From Xanthostigma xanthostigma (taxonomy: Eukaryota; Arthropoda; Insecta; Raphidioptera; Raphidiidae): a DNA stretch of 64,000 bases. The stretch spans positions 6,696,001-6,760,000 of the forward strand of contig OY754465.1 of NCBI GenBank assembly GCA_963575645.1, in the 5' to 3' direction. Shown here in pieces: positions 11,113-21,185 of this stretch (position 1 is its first letter; each line of letters starts with the position of its first letter). The notes under the pieces were generated by a model. That model did not search any database and was not told where the DNA came from. It saw only the letters and a list, made by a program, of their open reading frames with translations. The position numbers and the translations under genes were made by a program.

Positions 11113-11484
11113 TTATTCAATATATTTTTAGAAAAAATCTTATAAAATATTACTTTTTGTTGAATACAAAATTTTTTCCCAGTGTAGTGTAGTTTGACCC
11201 ACAAAAATGACGATACGAAAATTCGTCCTGGGGTTTTAATTTCATATTTCAACAGTAGTAAGCTGGAGTCTATAATAATTTAATAGCCTTAAGTACTTTT
11301 ATTAAATAAAATATTGATACACCCAGATTTCTGTTCCTCCAGAAAAAATATTTTGATGCAAAAGATTGTTACTCCAAACAAAACCTTTCGATACCCACGC
11401 ATGTTTACTCTGTCAAACAACAAAACAATAATAAAGTTTTTTAAAAGTTGAGAATCTCATGTTTACAATCTTTGTTTACAGTTA
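11113..11484. other. AT-rich spacer without gene
   Basis: I see no coding or repeat signal here. Confidence 0.45.
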
Positions 11485-11706
11485 AGCGACCCATAGACGC
11501 GCAATATTTGGGTTTGTGCAATATAATTGACCGTGTGTAGACGAGATTGAAAGGTTGCGCAATATATTGTGTGATTGTCAAAATCTTGAAAATATATTGC
11601 ACAAACGGGGAAATATTGTACCGTCTGTTGTCAAGATTGCGCAATATCCCGTCAGTTGATCTCAAGTAGCGATCGTTTCAATAAGTCGTCTCAACTACGC
11701 CTCATC

Positions 11707-11870
11707 ATGGGAGACAAGAAAACCGAAAGACAATTTATTGTTGAATTTATCGAGGTGTATCGTGGTCTTCCGGCTCCGTGGGATGTGAAGTCCAAAAATT
11801 ATAGTAATCGTGACAACATGATGACTGAAGTTCTGGTGGGGACTGTTTGCACAATGTGGCTGTACCGTCT
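11707..11870 (+). pseudogene. MADF/Myb-like domain fragment of a Harbinger element
   Basis: From an ATG the frame reads MGDKKTERQFIVEFIEVYRG and continues with LPAPWDVKSKNYSNRD. This is the start of a MADF (Adf-1-type Myb/SANT-like) domain: a hydrophobic helix, then the conserved W-x-V-K-S-x-x-Y-x-x-R pattern. PIF/Harbinger transposons encode such a DNA-binding partner beside the transposase, which fits the element's TTA duplications. Similarity ends after about 40 residues; the frame then runs into the element's end and a nested insertion. It is a truncated relic. A host MADF gene fragment captured by the element is the alternative. Confidence 0.7.
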
Positions 11871-11944
11871 GTGCTCGCAATTGAGCAATATATTGCACAA
11901 CCTTCAATTTCGCCTACATACAGTAAATTTTTTTTGCACAAACC

Positions 11945-12257
11945 AAAATATAACCCACGGCAATCCGGCCAAAATTGCGATCTGTAGAGTCGTGACGTAC
12001 ATACGTACATACGTACGTACAGACCAATCGACGACTGCTGTTTGAGATTTTCAATTACAATTCTAATAGTATTTGTGAACTCCAATTGATTTAAAAATGG
12101 TTCTGTTTTATAGATCAGAATGTCCTCTTTTCAAAAAGTTTCAATTTGAATGGATTTCGTGTGAAATTAACTTCTTATAACTTCTTATATGAACGAAAGT
12201 CAGCTCTGATGCACAAAGCGATAATAAAGCACATACCGCTAGTTTAGCGGTATGTGC
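11945..12257 (-). mobile_element. Element G, copy 1, nested in element F
   Basis: It matches 23281-23610 in inverted orientation over about 310 bp. One end is a palindrome with 13-bp arms, GCACATACCGCTA and its complement (12229-12257). A GTAC/GTAT microsatellite lies at 11994-12022. It is non-coding; the two copies differ at several positions. Confidence 0.7.
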
Positions 12258-12328
12258 AATATTGTACAATAATATTGACCGTCAAAATATTGTGCAACAA
12301 TAATATTGAGCGTCTATGAGCCGCATTA

Positions 12329-12756
12329 CGTAGACAAAAATAGCTCCCAGTTACAAAATCAATTTGATATTAGTGAAACGGGATCGTTTTAAGAATAAAA
12401 AGTAGATATAAATAGAGCTTTCCAACAAAAACGCTATGATGAAAAGAGAGTTGCACTTCTTTATACATTCATTCTGCAGGAGCAATTTTTGCATAGGAGG
12501 TAATGATAAACCTCTGAGAGGCTGAATAGTGCGGTGATTCGCCCGCCAACTGCAATTTACATGACAAAGAGAGCACGAAGAGATAGTACCTGCTACCTAC
12601 ACGCCATATTGTCAGTACCTAGTCTGCTTGTGACAGTACTGATATCTGAACGTGCTCTCAATGGCCAAACTTTTTTCGAATCAACTGATTTTTTGCTCCT
12701 TCACATGTAACTAGTCCAGGAAAATTAGACTTCGATTACTTATTAAAAAAATGTTT
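12329..12756. other. Spacer without recognised gene
   Basis: I see no coding frame or repeat end in this stretch. Confidence 0.4.
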
Positions 12757-12964
12757 GTTATTAAATTTTCTTTAATTTTGAAGTCGGTCCTGGGATTATA
12801 TTATGTCACTATGGAAATATGTTATAATTATCAAAAATAATTGAGGCACACACAATTCTCTCAAAAACAGAACAATACACATACTTGATAATAACAACTT
12901 ATTTCCATAGTGACATAATATAACCCCAGGACCGACCTCAAAATTAAAGAAAATTAAATAAAAT
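12757..12964. repeat. Foldback element, arms about 63 bp
   Basis: The left arm (12757-12820) with AAGTCGGTCCTGGGATTATA is repeated as its complement at 12901-12964. The spacer is about 80 bp and AT-rich. It is probably a miniature inverted-repeat element; the flanks are too AT-rich to decide the duplication. Confidence 0.8.
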
Positions 12965-13170
12965 TTATTTAAACTTCGAAAGGCTGTTTCTCTCTTATTT
13001 TTGAGTTTTGATAAAAAAACTATTTGAAATATTTGCTCGTCTATTTGATTTTCACACGCTGTAAAAAAAGCATCAACTTAAAACTCAGCCTGTATTTAGT
13101 CTGAAAAAAATTGGTCGACAATTTTATTTATTTTATTTATTCGATTAGTATTAGTTTTGTTCCAAATAAT

Positions 13171-13862
13171 ACGTTAGAAGGAATAGTATATATTACACCA
13201 CATGGGCCGAAAGTGTGAGATACTTGCACTGTGCGAAGGACAAGGTATCACACTTTCGGTCAGTGTGGTGTATACTATTTTGCTTCATACCTCGATCGTA
13301 AGCACACTTATTAAATACATTAATTAATTAATTACATAAAAACACAGATAAATTCCAAGCAAGAATTTTTTGAGGCTATAAGTGAAAACAAGAATGACAG
13401 CTGTTCGTGGCTGTTAGCTAAAAATATGTAAGGGTTGCTATCGAAACGACATCTAAACAACAGTTGATTGGTTGTTTTTGCTTTACTACCGCATGGATGC
13501 ACTGATGCGGGAAGTCCGTACGTTCGGGCGGCAGTATAAAAAAAACAACCTATCAACTGTTGTTTAGATGTCGTTTCCATAGCAACCCTTTTACTATTTA
13601 GCTAATAGTCGTGACCAGGTGCCGTTCGCGTATTTACGTATGACCTCAAATTTGCTTGCTTGGAATTTATCTGTGTTTTTATGTAATTAATAATAATTAA
13701 TGTATTTAATAAGCGTACTTACGACCGAGGCATGAAGAAAAATAGTATACACTACACTGGCCAAAAGTTTGAGAGCCTTAAACCGTGCGTCATGATGCCC
13801 TCGGCAGTGCAAGGATATCAAACTTTCGGCCCTTGTGGTTTAATATATTATTTTTTGTTCTA
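13171..13862. repeat. Nested foldback about 690 bp with hairpins in the arms
   Basis: The outer arms (13171-13410 and 13606-13862) are complementary but diverged. An inner, much better matched pair (13431-13500 and 13525-13593) encloses a short loop. Each outer arm also holds its own hairpin built from a 'ggccgaaagt…actttcgg' pair (13206-13255; 13758-13832). The 82-codon minus-strand frame at 13332-13580 lies across the arms and is not a gene. Confidence 0.8.
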
Positions 13863-14717
13863 AGAGTCAAGCACAATCAACTAAAAACATAAGCACGAAT
13901 ATCAAGAAGACAATATTCTAATTCAATAGGTAATATCTTTTTTAAACGAAAACCATAAATTTGTTTACTCAAATCAGCATTATCAATAGTTACCATAGAG
14001 ATAAGGAACTGTTCCCTCTCTCTTAATTGCAGACACTTTCACTGCTCACTCGAGTAATTCAGTGTACTATGGTTAAAACAGAGGCAATGTGAAATAGGAG
14101 GTTGATGCGTTACAGTCCCAATCAAAAGTAATTCGAATTGTAAATCGGTACTTTTTCAGAATAAATTTTTACAAAAGGTTATAAGTCGATGATACCAATA
14201 AATTATTGTCATAAAAGCATAAATAAATCATTTTCTTATTATTAATGAATTATATTTCAGTATTTTACTTAATGGACTAACTTATGAATTTTTTGTACAA
14301 AGTTAGGTTAGAAAAAATAAATTTATGTAAATATCTGTATTTTACATATTTTTTGCAGTAAATAATTAAAAAAAGAAATTAGAAGTAATGAAAATTAAAA
14401 TTAAATCATTAAAAAGTTGAAAATTCAGTTAAAATTGTTATAATTGTCAAGAATAAAAGTTCATAATCGAAAAGTGCTAAAATTAAATAATTTTTTTTAA
14501 TTGATTAAAAAATTGGAAAAAATTTTAAAATTTTTGTAAGACATCGATGCTTTACCCAGTTAGTTTTCGGAACTGCTGACATTATTTGGTTATTTGCAAA
14601 AAATTAAAATGTACCGTTTGCATGCTAGGTTGACATATTTTCCATGTAAAAGTTTATTTTAATTTTTAACTTTATAAATCTCCTAATAATTTTGGATTTT
14701 TACAGAAAATTTTGTCA
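13863..14717. other. AT-rich spacer without gene
   Basis: Unremarkable AT-rich sequence; I see no coding frame and no repeat boundary. Confidence 0.45.
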
Positions 14718-15565
14718 TAAAAAAAGCCAATTGCACTCCGGGAGTGCCGGCAGAAGTGAAAACTTGAATGTTACTTCTACTCTCCATCCGTCTTACGAAT
14801 TTTCGATCAGGTCACGTGTCCTGACGCGAGTTTAACATTTTTTACCCATTACAAAAAAAATTGGTTGTCTGTAAAGTCGGTTTACGGACGATAGTTTTAC
14901 GTGATAACGTATTCCGTAATACATAACCTAAACCTCCCAAAATTTGGTTTCAATCCGCTTATCCTTGGTGTCGGAATGATAAGAAATGTCAAAAGTGACG
15001 TTTGCAACTGTCAAAGTATTATGTTCTAATAATAATTAGTTATTCCAATACTTAACTTAGAAGGCGTTGCATTTCACAAAATACTAATGTCAAAAAATTG
15101 AATTAAACATTAGAAATGCAGCCGTTTTCATGTTAAGACAAGACATACGTTATCTTCTAATTTCCATGTACGGCAAACAAAGACGACCGACCGCGTCGCG
15201 CCATGCATTAGACAACATTGCATTTATACAGCTATTTTTCTATATAAATTTGTATAAAAAAACTGTTTAGGCAAATTCTGTTATACGAAATCTATGTAAA
15301 ATGTTCTCCTCTTTCGTTTAAGACTGGTTTCAAACCGATCTGATTTAAATTGAGCGAGAAATTAGCAAAAAGCACGCACAGGGTCAGGCGGAACGTTACG
15401 CGTTACGCGTTACGAACGTTAGGATTTAGGAACGTTACACTTTTTCGTGCATGCAGCCGGTGTTTTATCAATTTATAAGATTGGTGATTCATCAATTTAT
15501 AAGACGTTATCACGTCAAAAAGTGTACAACGCCGCTAAAGAAGTTTTCACTTCAAAAATCTATTA
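14718..15565 (+). mobile_element. Element H, copy 1, split by a family A insertion
   Basis: The left part (14718-14860) and right part (15517-15565) match the uninterrupted copy at 33971-34292. Shared phrases are GGAGTGCCGGC, CTGACGCGAGTTTAACATTT and GCCGCTAAAGAAG. The ends form the inverted pair GAAGTGAAAACTT / AAGTTTTCACTTC. The interruption is exactly one family A copy placed in an A-run. Confidence 0.75.
14861..15516 (+). mobile_element. Family A element, long copy (656 bp)
   Basis: It runs from TTGGTTGTCTG to GACGTTATCACGTC. It contains the TTCATCAATTTATAAG subterminal repeat (partly doubled), a GC-rich patch of 'aacgttacgcg' minirepeats at about 15388-15446, and no open frame. Comparison with 33971-34292 gives the empty site, a plain A7 tract. 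Confidence 0.85.
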
Positions 15566-16052
15566 AAAAAACTTTATTTCAGATTTTTTTCATTATCTTC
15601 GTTTAACGCCTCAACCTCCTTAAACAGGTTCGTCAGTAAATAGTTTATCTATGCCTGTTGTATGATATCATGTCTCGCGCACGAGAGCATCGTTCTGAAT
15701 TGTATATTTTATGTATAAGAGAGCCAGGCGATTACCTGTACAGAGATATAAGGAAAGCATGACAATTTAAATTGTGCTGGAAAATGATTCAACAAATATC
15801 ATCTTAGCATTCTAGATTCTGATTAATATTGCATTGTGGAATTGCGGATAAAAATTTCCAACTCGACATCAGTCAGCAAAATATGAGGCGCAGTGAATCG
15901 ATTTGATTGGGTTTAGATTGGAGTTTAAACGTCAACAAAAATATTTAGATATTAATCTATCTGGAGTCGGATGCATCGAGCTTTCAAAATAATTTATATT
16001 GCTGTTGCATAGTGCTGAAAGACGTACAGAAATATCCCAATATTAGCTGTGC
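15566..16052. other. Spacer without recognised gene
   Basis: No coding frame or known repeat end is visible. Confidence 0.4.
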
Positions 16053-16915
16053 TTTTGGGAGCTAATAAAAATTAATTATTGTTATTCAAATCTTAGATTA
16101 ACGTCGGAACAAAAACCTTCAGTTTTAATTCTATTGTAAAATAAGTAGATACTAATTCATTTTTATATTTTTTAGATTACGTATTTCTGAAGAAGGTCCA
16201 AATCCGGACCGAAGCGTCATTTATCGAGATATTGAATTATAATTTTTTGTCAATATACAGACTGAAAAAATTGGTTGATAATTTTATTTATTTGAATTAT
16301 TATTATTGTTAAGGTTGCTGCCAACGAGGCTAGATTTTCCCCTAGATTCTATGCTAGATTTGACTACTAGTTTTCTAGCGCTGGTTTTCTTATGCAGTGT
16401 TCGCTTCACACGAGACGTGTTTCAAGCTTGTTTTGTGGATAGATCTGGTGCGCGCGCAGTGACAGTTCAAATATAAACACAGGACAAAACGTGTCTCTTG
16501 TCAGTTAGTCTGTGAATCTAAATTTTGGGAGGATGTTTGATTTGCAAATATGAAGAGCTCTATTGTTTTTGAGGAAGAGATATATGCTATAAAGACATTT
16601 TTTATTTAATAATGGTATACTTTTTATAAAGGCTTATTATTTTATTTATTATTTCAAGAAAGTTTCGTTAGATTTTTTTTCTAAACTTCTTAGTTTCGGA
16701 AATATTCTGTAAATAAAAAAATCAGTTGTTTTTTTGTTTTGTAGATCTGTCAGAAATAGTAACCATGGCAACGAATAGCAAATATCATATTGAATACTAG
16801 CCATTACCACGAGTCACCTCGCAATATCAGAAATTTTCTTTTCATCATTATACTGTATCAAATGTCAATATTTTTGAAGTTGGAATAGTCCCGTCGCGCA
16901 ATTGGCTGGATTTTT
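16053..16915 (+). mobile_element. Composite repeat L-D-C, copy 1
   Basis: Three pieces sit in a fixed order: a Penelope-type tail L (16053-16308), a truncated Harbinger-type miniature element D (16309-16506), and part of element C (16507-16915). The same order and the same internal junctions recur, inverted, at 28992-29942. The composite therefore spread as a unit. L contains a hammerhead-like hairpin at 16187-16218. Confidence 0.75.
16187..16218 (+). ncRNA. Hammerhead-like motif in Penelope-type tail L
   Basis: CTGAAGA fits the CTGANGA core box. It is followed by stem GGTCC/GGACC and then GAAGCGTC in the place of the GAAA box and cleavage-side UH. Penelope-like elements are known to carry hammerhead ribozymes in their terminal repeats. 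Helix III is minimal and one core base is changed, so activity is unproven. Related motifs: 22950-22981, 29762-29791, 30341-30374, 34660-34694. Confidence 0.4.
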
Positions 16916-17094
16916 TTTATTTGTTACAATCGGGTTGCTGCTGTGATTACGAATATACTATTTTCAAGCTATTCGACATGAAAACTTCTAAAATATTATT
17001 ATCAAACTCTCGTTTAGTTCTTCAAACTAAATTTACAAAAAGAAAAAAAAACGGTCTAGCCGAACTCGCGTGGAGTTTAAAACTTTATGACTTA

Positions 17095-17471
17095 AGGCCG
17101 CTGCACACGAGGCTGGAAACACTACTGGGATTGCTGCTGGCTCGCCTGCTAGCTCACAAGATAGGTTTTAAAATTAGAACTGGGACTAGGTCCTCTGCTT
17201 TGTCTAAGCAAGAACCAATCAGGAAACAGTATCTTGTCACGTGGGCGATATGTACAAACGCCCACAAACCAATATGGCGTCAGAATGACGCCATATTGGT
17301 TTGTGGGGTCACGGATTGCGCTGTGTTTATATTTGAACTGTCACTGCGCGCGTACCAAGTCTATCCGCGAAACAAGCTTGAATGGACGACTGGTGTAAAG
17401 CGCTAGATAACTATAGTAGTCAAATCTAGCAAGAAATCCAGCGGCAAGTCCCGCCTCGTGTGCAACGGCCT
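17095..17471 (+). mobile_element. Harbinger-type miniature element D, complete copy (377 bp)
   Basis: Inverted ends are AGGCCGCTGCACACGAGGC on the left and GCCTCGTGTGCAACGGCCT on the right. TTA flanks both sides (17092-17094, 17472-17474). An internal palindrome around 17270-17295 uses ATATGGCGTCA and its complement. The 161-codon frame spanning the element has no domain and is fortuitous. Other copies or pieces: 16309-16506, 19856-20215, 29463-29656, 37535-37985. Confidence 0.85.
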
Positions 17472-17844
17472 TTAGAGTTTCCGTTCAGGTTTTATTTTAA
17501 AAATTCTATTGTGCCTGTGCTAATAAGTACTATTGTTCATGCAAATTATAATTTTTGTTCCGTAATCCGTAATAAAGAGAAACGTATATCAAAACACAAA
17601 AGAACAAGATCTCTTTACAAATTATAAGTCATCAATGAAGAAACATTTGTCATATAAAAATTTTAATAAGTTTTTACAAAAGAAATAAAAAATTAGATAT
17701 TTTTTCTTTTGTGAAGCCATTCTTATATGATGCTGGCGGCGCTCTTTGAGAGAATATTAAATACGCGTTTGTTCATTTTAAATTTTATTTTGCTTATGTC
17801 CAGCAATATTATTAATTCCACGCTAATGTTGTCTAAGAAAATCG
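17472..17844. other. Spacer without recognised gene
   Basis: AT-rich sequence with no coding or repeat boundary that I can support. Confidence 0.4.
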
Positions 17845-18580
17845 TAGGGACGCCGTAACTTCGAAACGACGAATGATGCAGATTCAGCGTGATTTTTTCT
17901 CTAAGAATAACCTCCGTTGTAAGTCGTTTGTGAACAATATCTAACAGATTCCTCGGTTTTTTAAAAAACAGAAAAAGTAAGAAGGGGTATCCCTTCTTAC
18001 AAAATTGAAAAATTGTTGTGAAATAAATTCGCTCTGTTTCGTTTGATAATATGCATACTTATAGAAAAAGTCACTATGAATCGATTCCAACCATCCGCAA
18101 CCCTGTATCGCTTTTAGTTTCGGAGATATAGCCCATTTAAACTGTTTAATTTTTTTTGATTTTAAACAATCATAGCGTCTAAACTAATAGAGATACGAAT
18201 TTGCGCTTAGGTCTAATCGATTCAGCGTACTTTTTTCTATAAGACACGGTAATATGAAGCAAATCTTTAAATTTTTTATATTTCTATAAATATCGTAAAT
18301 CTTTTCATGAGTTTTGCAAATTTGCAACAGATGTGGGAGTGGTCGGAATCGATTAAGCGCCTTTTTTTCTATTAGAAAAACCTCAGTTTAAATTGTATGT
18401 AAACAATATCTCACAGATTTCTGAGTTTTTTTTTTTTTAAATGGAAAAAGTAAAAATCCGCTATGTTTCGTTTGAGATACATAGGTACCTATAGAAACAG
18501 TCATTCTGAATCGATTCCGCCAATCCGCAACCCTGTATCGCTTTTAGTTTCGGAGATATAGCCCATTTTAACTGTTTAAA
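17845..18580 (+). repeat. Diverged relative of the 654-bp satellite
   Basis: This single stretch follows the satellite monomer in order: the 'cttcgaaacgacgaa…gattcagcg' box, the 24-nt hairpin (17977-18000), 'catacttatagaaaaagtca', 'gaatcgattcc…ccgcaaccctgtatcg', 'gcgtctaaactaa', and a second repeat of these up to 18578. Similarity is clear but many bases differ and part of the monomer is missing, so it is an old dispersed copy and not a recent spill from the array. It is fused to a Helitron 3' end. Confidence 0.85.
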
Positions 18581-18703
18581 TCTCAAGTAGCGACATCTGG
18601 TAGAATTTTCTCAAAGCTATTAGATCAGACGCCGGACGGCTAACGAAATTCATTTTGTAGAATTATATCTATCGCACCCGGGTGAGCCGGGAGGAACCGC
18701 TAG
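18581..18703 (+). mobile_element. Helitron 3' end attached to the satellite relative
   Basis: After the satellite-like part comes AGTAGCGACATCTGGTAG, also seen at 38012-38240, and then the terminal hairpin CCCGG/CCGGG followed by CTAG at 18700-18703 and a T. A hairpin just before CTRR, inserted at A|T, is the hallmark of Helitron 3' ends. Confidence 0.8.
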
Positions 18704-19855
18704 TTTTTAAAAATGTTGAATTTAAATGTATGCGGAATACTATGATTTAACGATATAATTTGTTTTTGCAAATTGCTACACAGAATCGTTGACGGCTTTT
18801 TTATGATCGAAGTAGTATAAAAATAACCATAAAGGTTAAGATACAAAAGCAGTAGTCTAAGAAAGAAATAATTTGATGATAATAAACAGCGGCTCGTAAA
18901 CTGTTTTATATATTATTTTTTATTTCCTCTGTAAAGAAGTAGAGGTTTCTAACATTTTTTTTTCACAGAAGAGGACTTGCTCAAGCTACAACGGTTACCG
19001 ATTTATTTCAGACATTTCGAACGATGTTTTCATATATTTTCAGAATAACAACATTCAATTTTCCTGCGTAGCTAAGGAAAAGTAATTTTGACAATATTAC
19101 ATAAGAGAGAGAGAGAGAGAGAGAGAGAATGTAACAATACTTGCTAAAATACTTTTGAATTCGTAGAACCGTTGCAGTTAAGACGAAAGTCTTGAGGGGC
19201 AAACTTGTAGGGCTCGGAGCGCCTTCTACATTGGTATAATTAATTATTATTTTTGTCGTAGCTATAACACAAGCCGAGAAAATTAGAAGGGTATGTTTTT
19301 TATTGAAATGATAAATTTCAATGTAAAATAGATAATAATTTTCATTGTTCAATACTAGAGAAAAACTCACCGAAATTATTGCTTTGCCGAAAGATTATAA
19401 ACACCAGCACACGGAAATTTGGTTGTAAAATGTCAATTACACGATAAATTAATTATTTAAGTTAAAAAGTTGATTTTTAAACAAAAAAACACCACTGAAC
19501 ACGCATATAAATATCGAAATATTGTCCAAAAATAACGAAACAATTCACTAAAAAACACAATTTTTTGTTGATTTTAAATCAAGTGCAGTTAAATTAATAA
19601 AACAACAACACTTTGACCTTAAAAATGAATCTGAGATTATTGTTTTAATAATTAATAAAAACATAAATATCTTTCTATTATAATTTACAATAAAAACGAA
19701 ACGTGTAGTCTATTAGAACGCGCCCGTCTATTACAATTTTCACTGTAAAACATTTGATATAGATTTCTCCTTGACTGTTGCGTAAGTCATTCGGCACAGA
19801 CCCATTCGTTACATGCACAGACAAAGCAATCAATGAAATTAAAAAAATTATCTAA
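18704..19855. other. Gene-free region with a (GA)n microsatellite
   Basis: A (GA)12-like run lies at 19103-19128. The 120-codon minus-strand frame at 19008-19370 reads through this microsatellite and has no domain, so it is rejected as a gene. The rest is AT-rich. Confidence 0.5.
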
Positions 19856-20215
19856 AGGCCGCCTCACACCAGGCTAGAAACACTGCTTGAATTTCTGCTG
19901 ACCGGTAGGCTGGGTACGAAGCTGGAAATGACGTCACTGTGGGCTCGCCTGCTAACTCGCAAGATAGGTTTTAAAATTTGAACAGGGGTTATTTTTCTTG
20001 CTAGGTCCGCTGCTAGGTATGAGCAAGAACCAATCAGGAAACAGTATATTGTCACGTGTGGGACTTGAACAAACACTATGCCATAGCGTGTGCAGTACTG
20101 TTCAAAGACAATAAACATGCACTTAAACTTTTGTTTTAACTATCGCTGCGCGCGCATCGAATCTACCTGCAAAGCAAGCTTGTAAACACGTCTCGTGTGA
20201 AGCGAGCACATAGTT
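19856..20215 (+). mobile_element. Element D, truncated copy
   Basis: It starts AGGCCGCCTCACACCAGGC after TAA and follows element D through CAAGAACCAATCAGGAAACA and the 'gtctcgtgtgaagcgagca' phrase. The right inverted end is missing. Confidence 0.75.
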
Positions 20216-20418
20216 ACCAAACTTTACAGACACTACACATGTAAATCATGAACGTGTGTGCGTTACCCAGTAGCTGACGCCATATTGGTTCATGCGACAG
20301 ATATCGGTCCACCGCTACGCTCGAGTTTGGTCTTCTAGTTTTAAACTTCGTGGTTATATTATATCACCTACGTCATTAAACGATGTTTGCTATCTATTTA
20401 TTCTTTATCCGAATGATA
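20216..20418. other. Short spacer before Helitron copy 1
   Basis: The phrase 'tgacgccatattggttcatg' is shared with element D, so this may be more of a rearranged D copy. There is no gene. Confidence 0.35.
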
Positions 20419-21185
20419 TCTATACTAATATATAAAGCAGAAGAGTTTGTTTGTTTGTTTGAACGCGCTAATCTCAGGAACTACTGGTTCGAATTGAAAA
20501 ACATTTTTTTTGTTGGATAGCCCATTTATCGAGGAAGGCTATAGGCTATATAAAATCACGTTACGACTAATAGGAGCGGAAAATCAATGAAATCAGTCAA
20601 CATTTTTCACCATATACTTATATTCAGGTGAAATGCCGTAACAGAATATCCCAATATTAGCGGCGCACGCACCGAATCTCGGTTAGCTAAGTCGGTAGCG
20701 CGCTCGACTCTTAATCTCAGGGTCGTGGATTCGAGCCCCACCTTGGACGAAAATGTTTTTAATGTTTTTTTTTTTATTTTCTACATTGCTTTTTTCTAAG
20801 GCTATCATTTAAATTTATTTTAGTTTTATTTACAACTAATTAAAATTAAAAAAATCTAAATAATAGCTCATTTGAAAACTATTACAGTACCTATATGAAT
20901 ATAAAAATAATTTTCCTACAGTGTTTTCAATTAAATATTTATTATATTTTATTAATTATACAGTAATTACTGATTTAAAAGAAATAATTATTACTTAAAA
21001 AAAATATTTTCATCAAAAATGGAGGTTTGAGTTTAAAATAAGTAATAAAGCAGGGAACTGCCGAAAACTGCAAAACATTTGGACCCAACATTCATCTCGG
21101 TAAACTAAGATGAATGTGCGTACTCATGTCCGTTCCTTCCCCATTCGTTCTTTTGTACCCGGGTGAAACCGGACGGGACCGCTAG
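20419..21185 (+). mobile_element. Non-autonomous Helitron with tRNA-Lys segment, copy 1 (767 bp)
   Basis: The 5' end is TCTATACTAATATATAAAGC after an A. The 3' end is a CCCGG/CCGG hairpin, then GGGACCG and CTAG before a T. This fits rolling-circle Helitrons: TC start, hairpin plus CTRR end, A|T target. It encodes no Rep/helicase. The middle holds a tRNA-Lys-derived stretch followed by T-runs. Confidence 0.85.
20677..20749 (+). pseudogene. tRNA-Lys(CUU)-derived pseudogene inside Helitron copy 1
   Basis: D-arm text (TAGCTAAGTCGGTAGCGCG), an anticodon loop with CTT at 20710-20712 in 'gactcttaatctcaggg', and the T-arm TTCGAGCCCCA follow tRNA-Lys closely. The acceptor stem no longer pairs and the 3' side is altered (TTGGACG), so it is not expected to be a working tRNA. 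Box A and box B are intact enough that pol III transcription cannot be excluded. Confidence 0.8.

Larger units (their letters stand above)
11485..12325. mobile_element. PIF/Harbinger-type element F, copy 1 (841 bp)
   Basis: The inverted ends contain CCCATAGACGCGCAATAT on the left and its inverse ATATTGAGCGTCTATGAG on the right. It is flanked by TTA (11482-11484 and 12326-12328), a Harbinger-type 3-bp duplication. Inside lie a MADF-domain fragment and a nested repeat at 11945-12257. A solo end of the same family is at 35531-35631. Confidence 0.75.

Noticed and set aside
11747-12085. 112-codon minus-strand frame opposite the MADF fragment
   Set aside because: It is the shadow of the plus-strand MADF frame and a nested repeat with a GTAC microsatellite.
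16921-17406. 161-codon open frame, the longest in the window
   Set aside because: It spans the end of element C and most of miniature element D; it shows no domain and reads through an inverted repeat. Other D copies do not keep the frame.
19008-19370. 120-codon minus-strand frame
   Set aside because: It contains a run of Ser-Leu encoded by the (GA)n microsatellite and no other recognisable feature.
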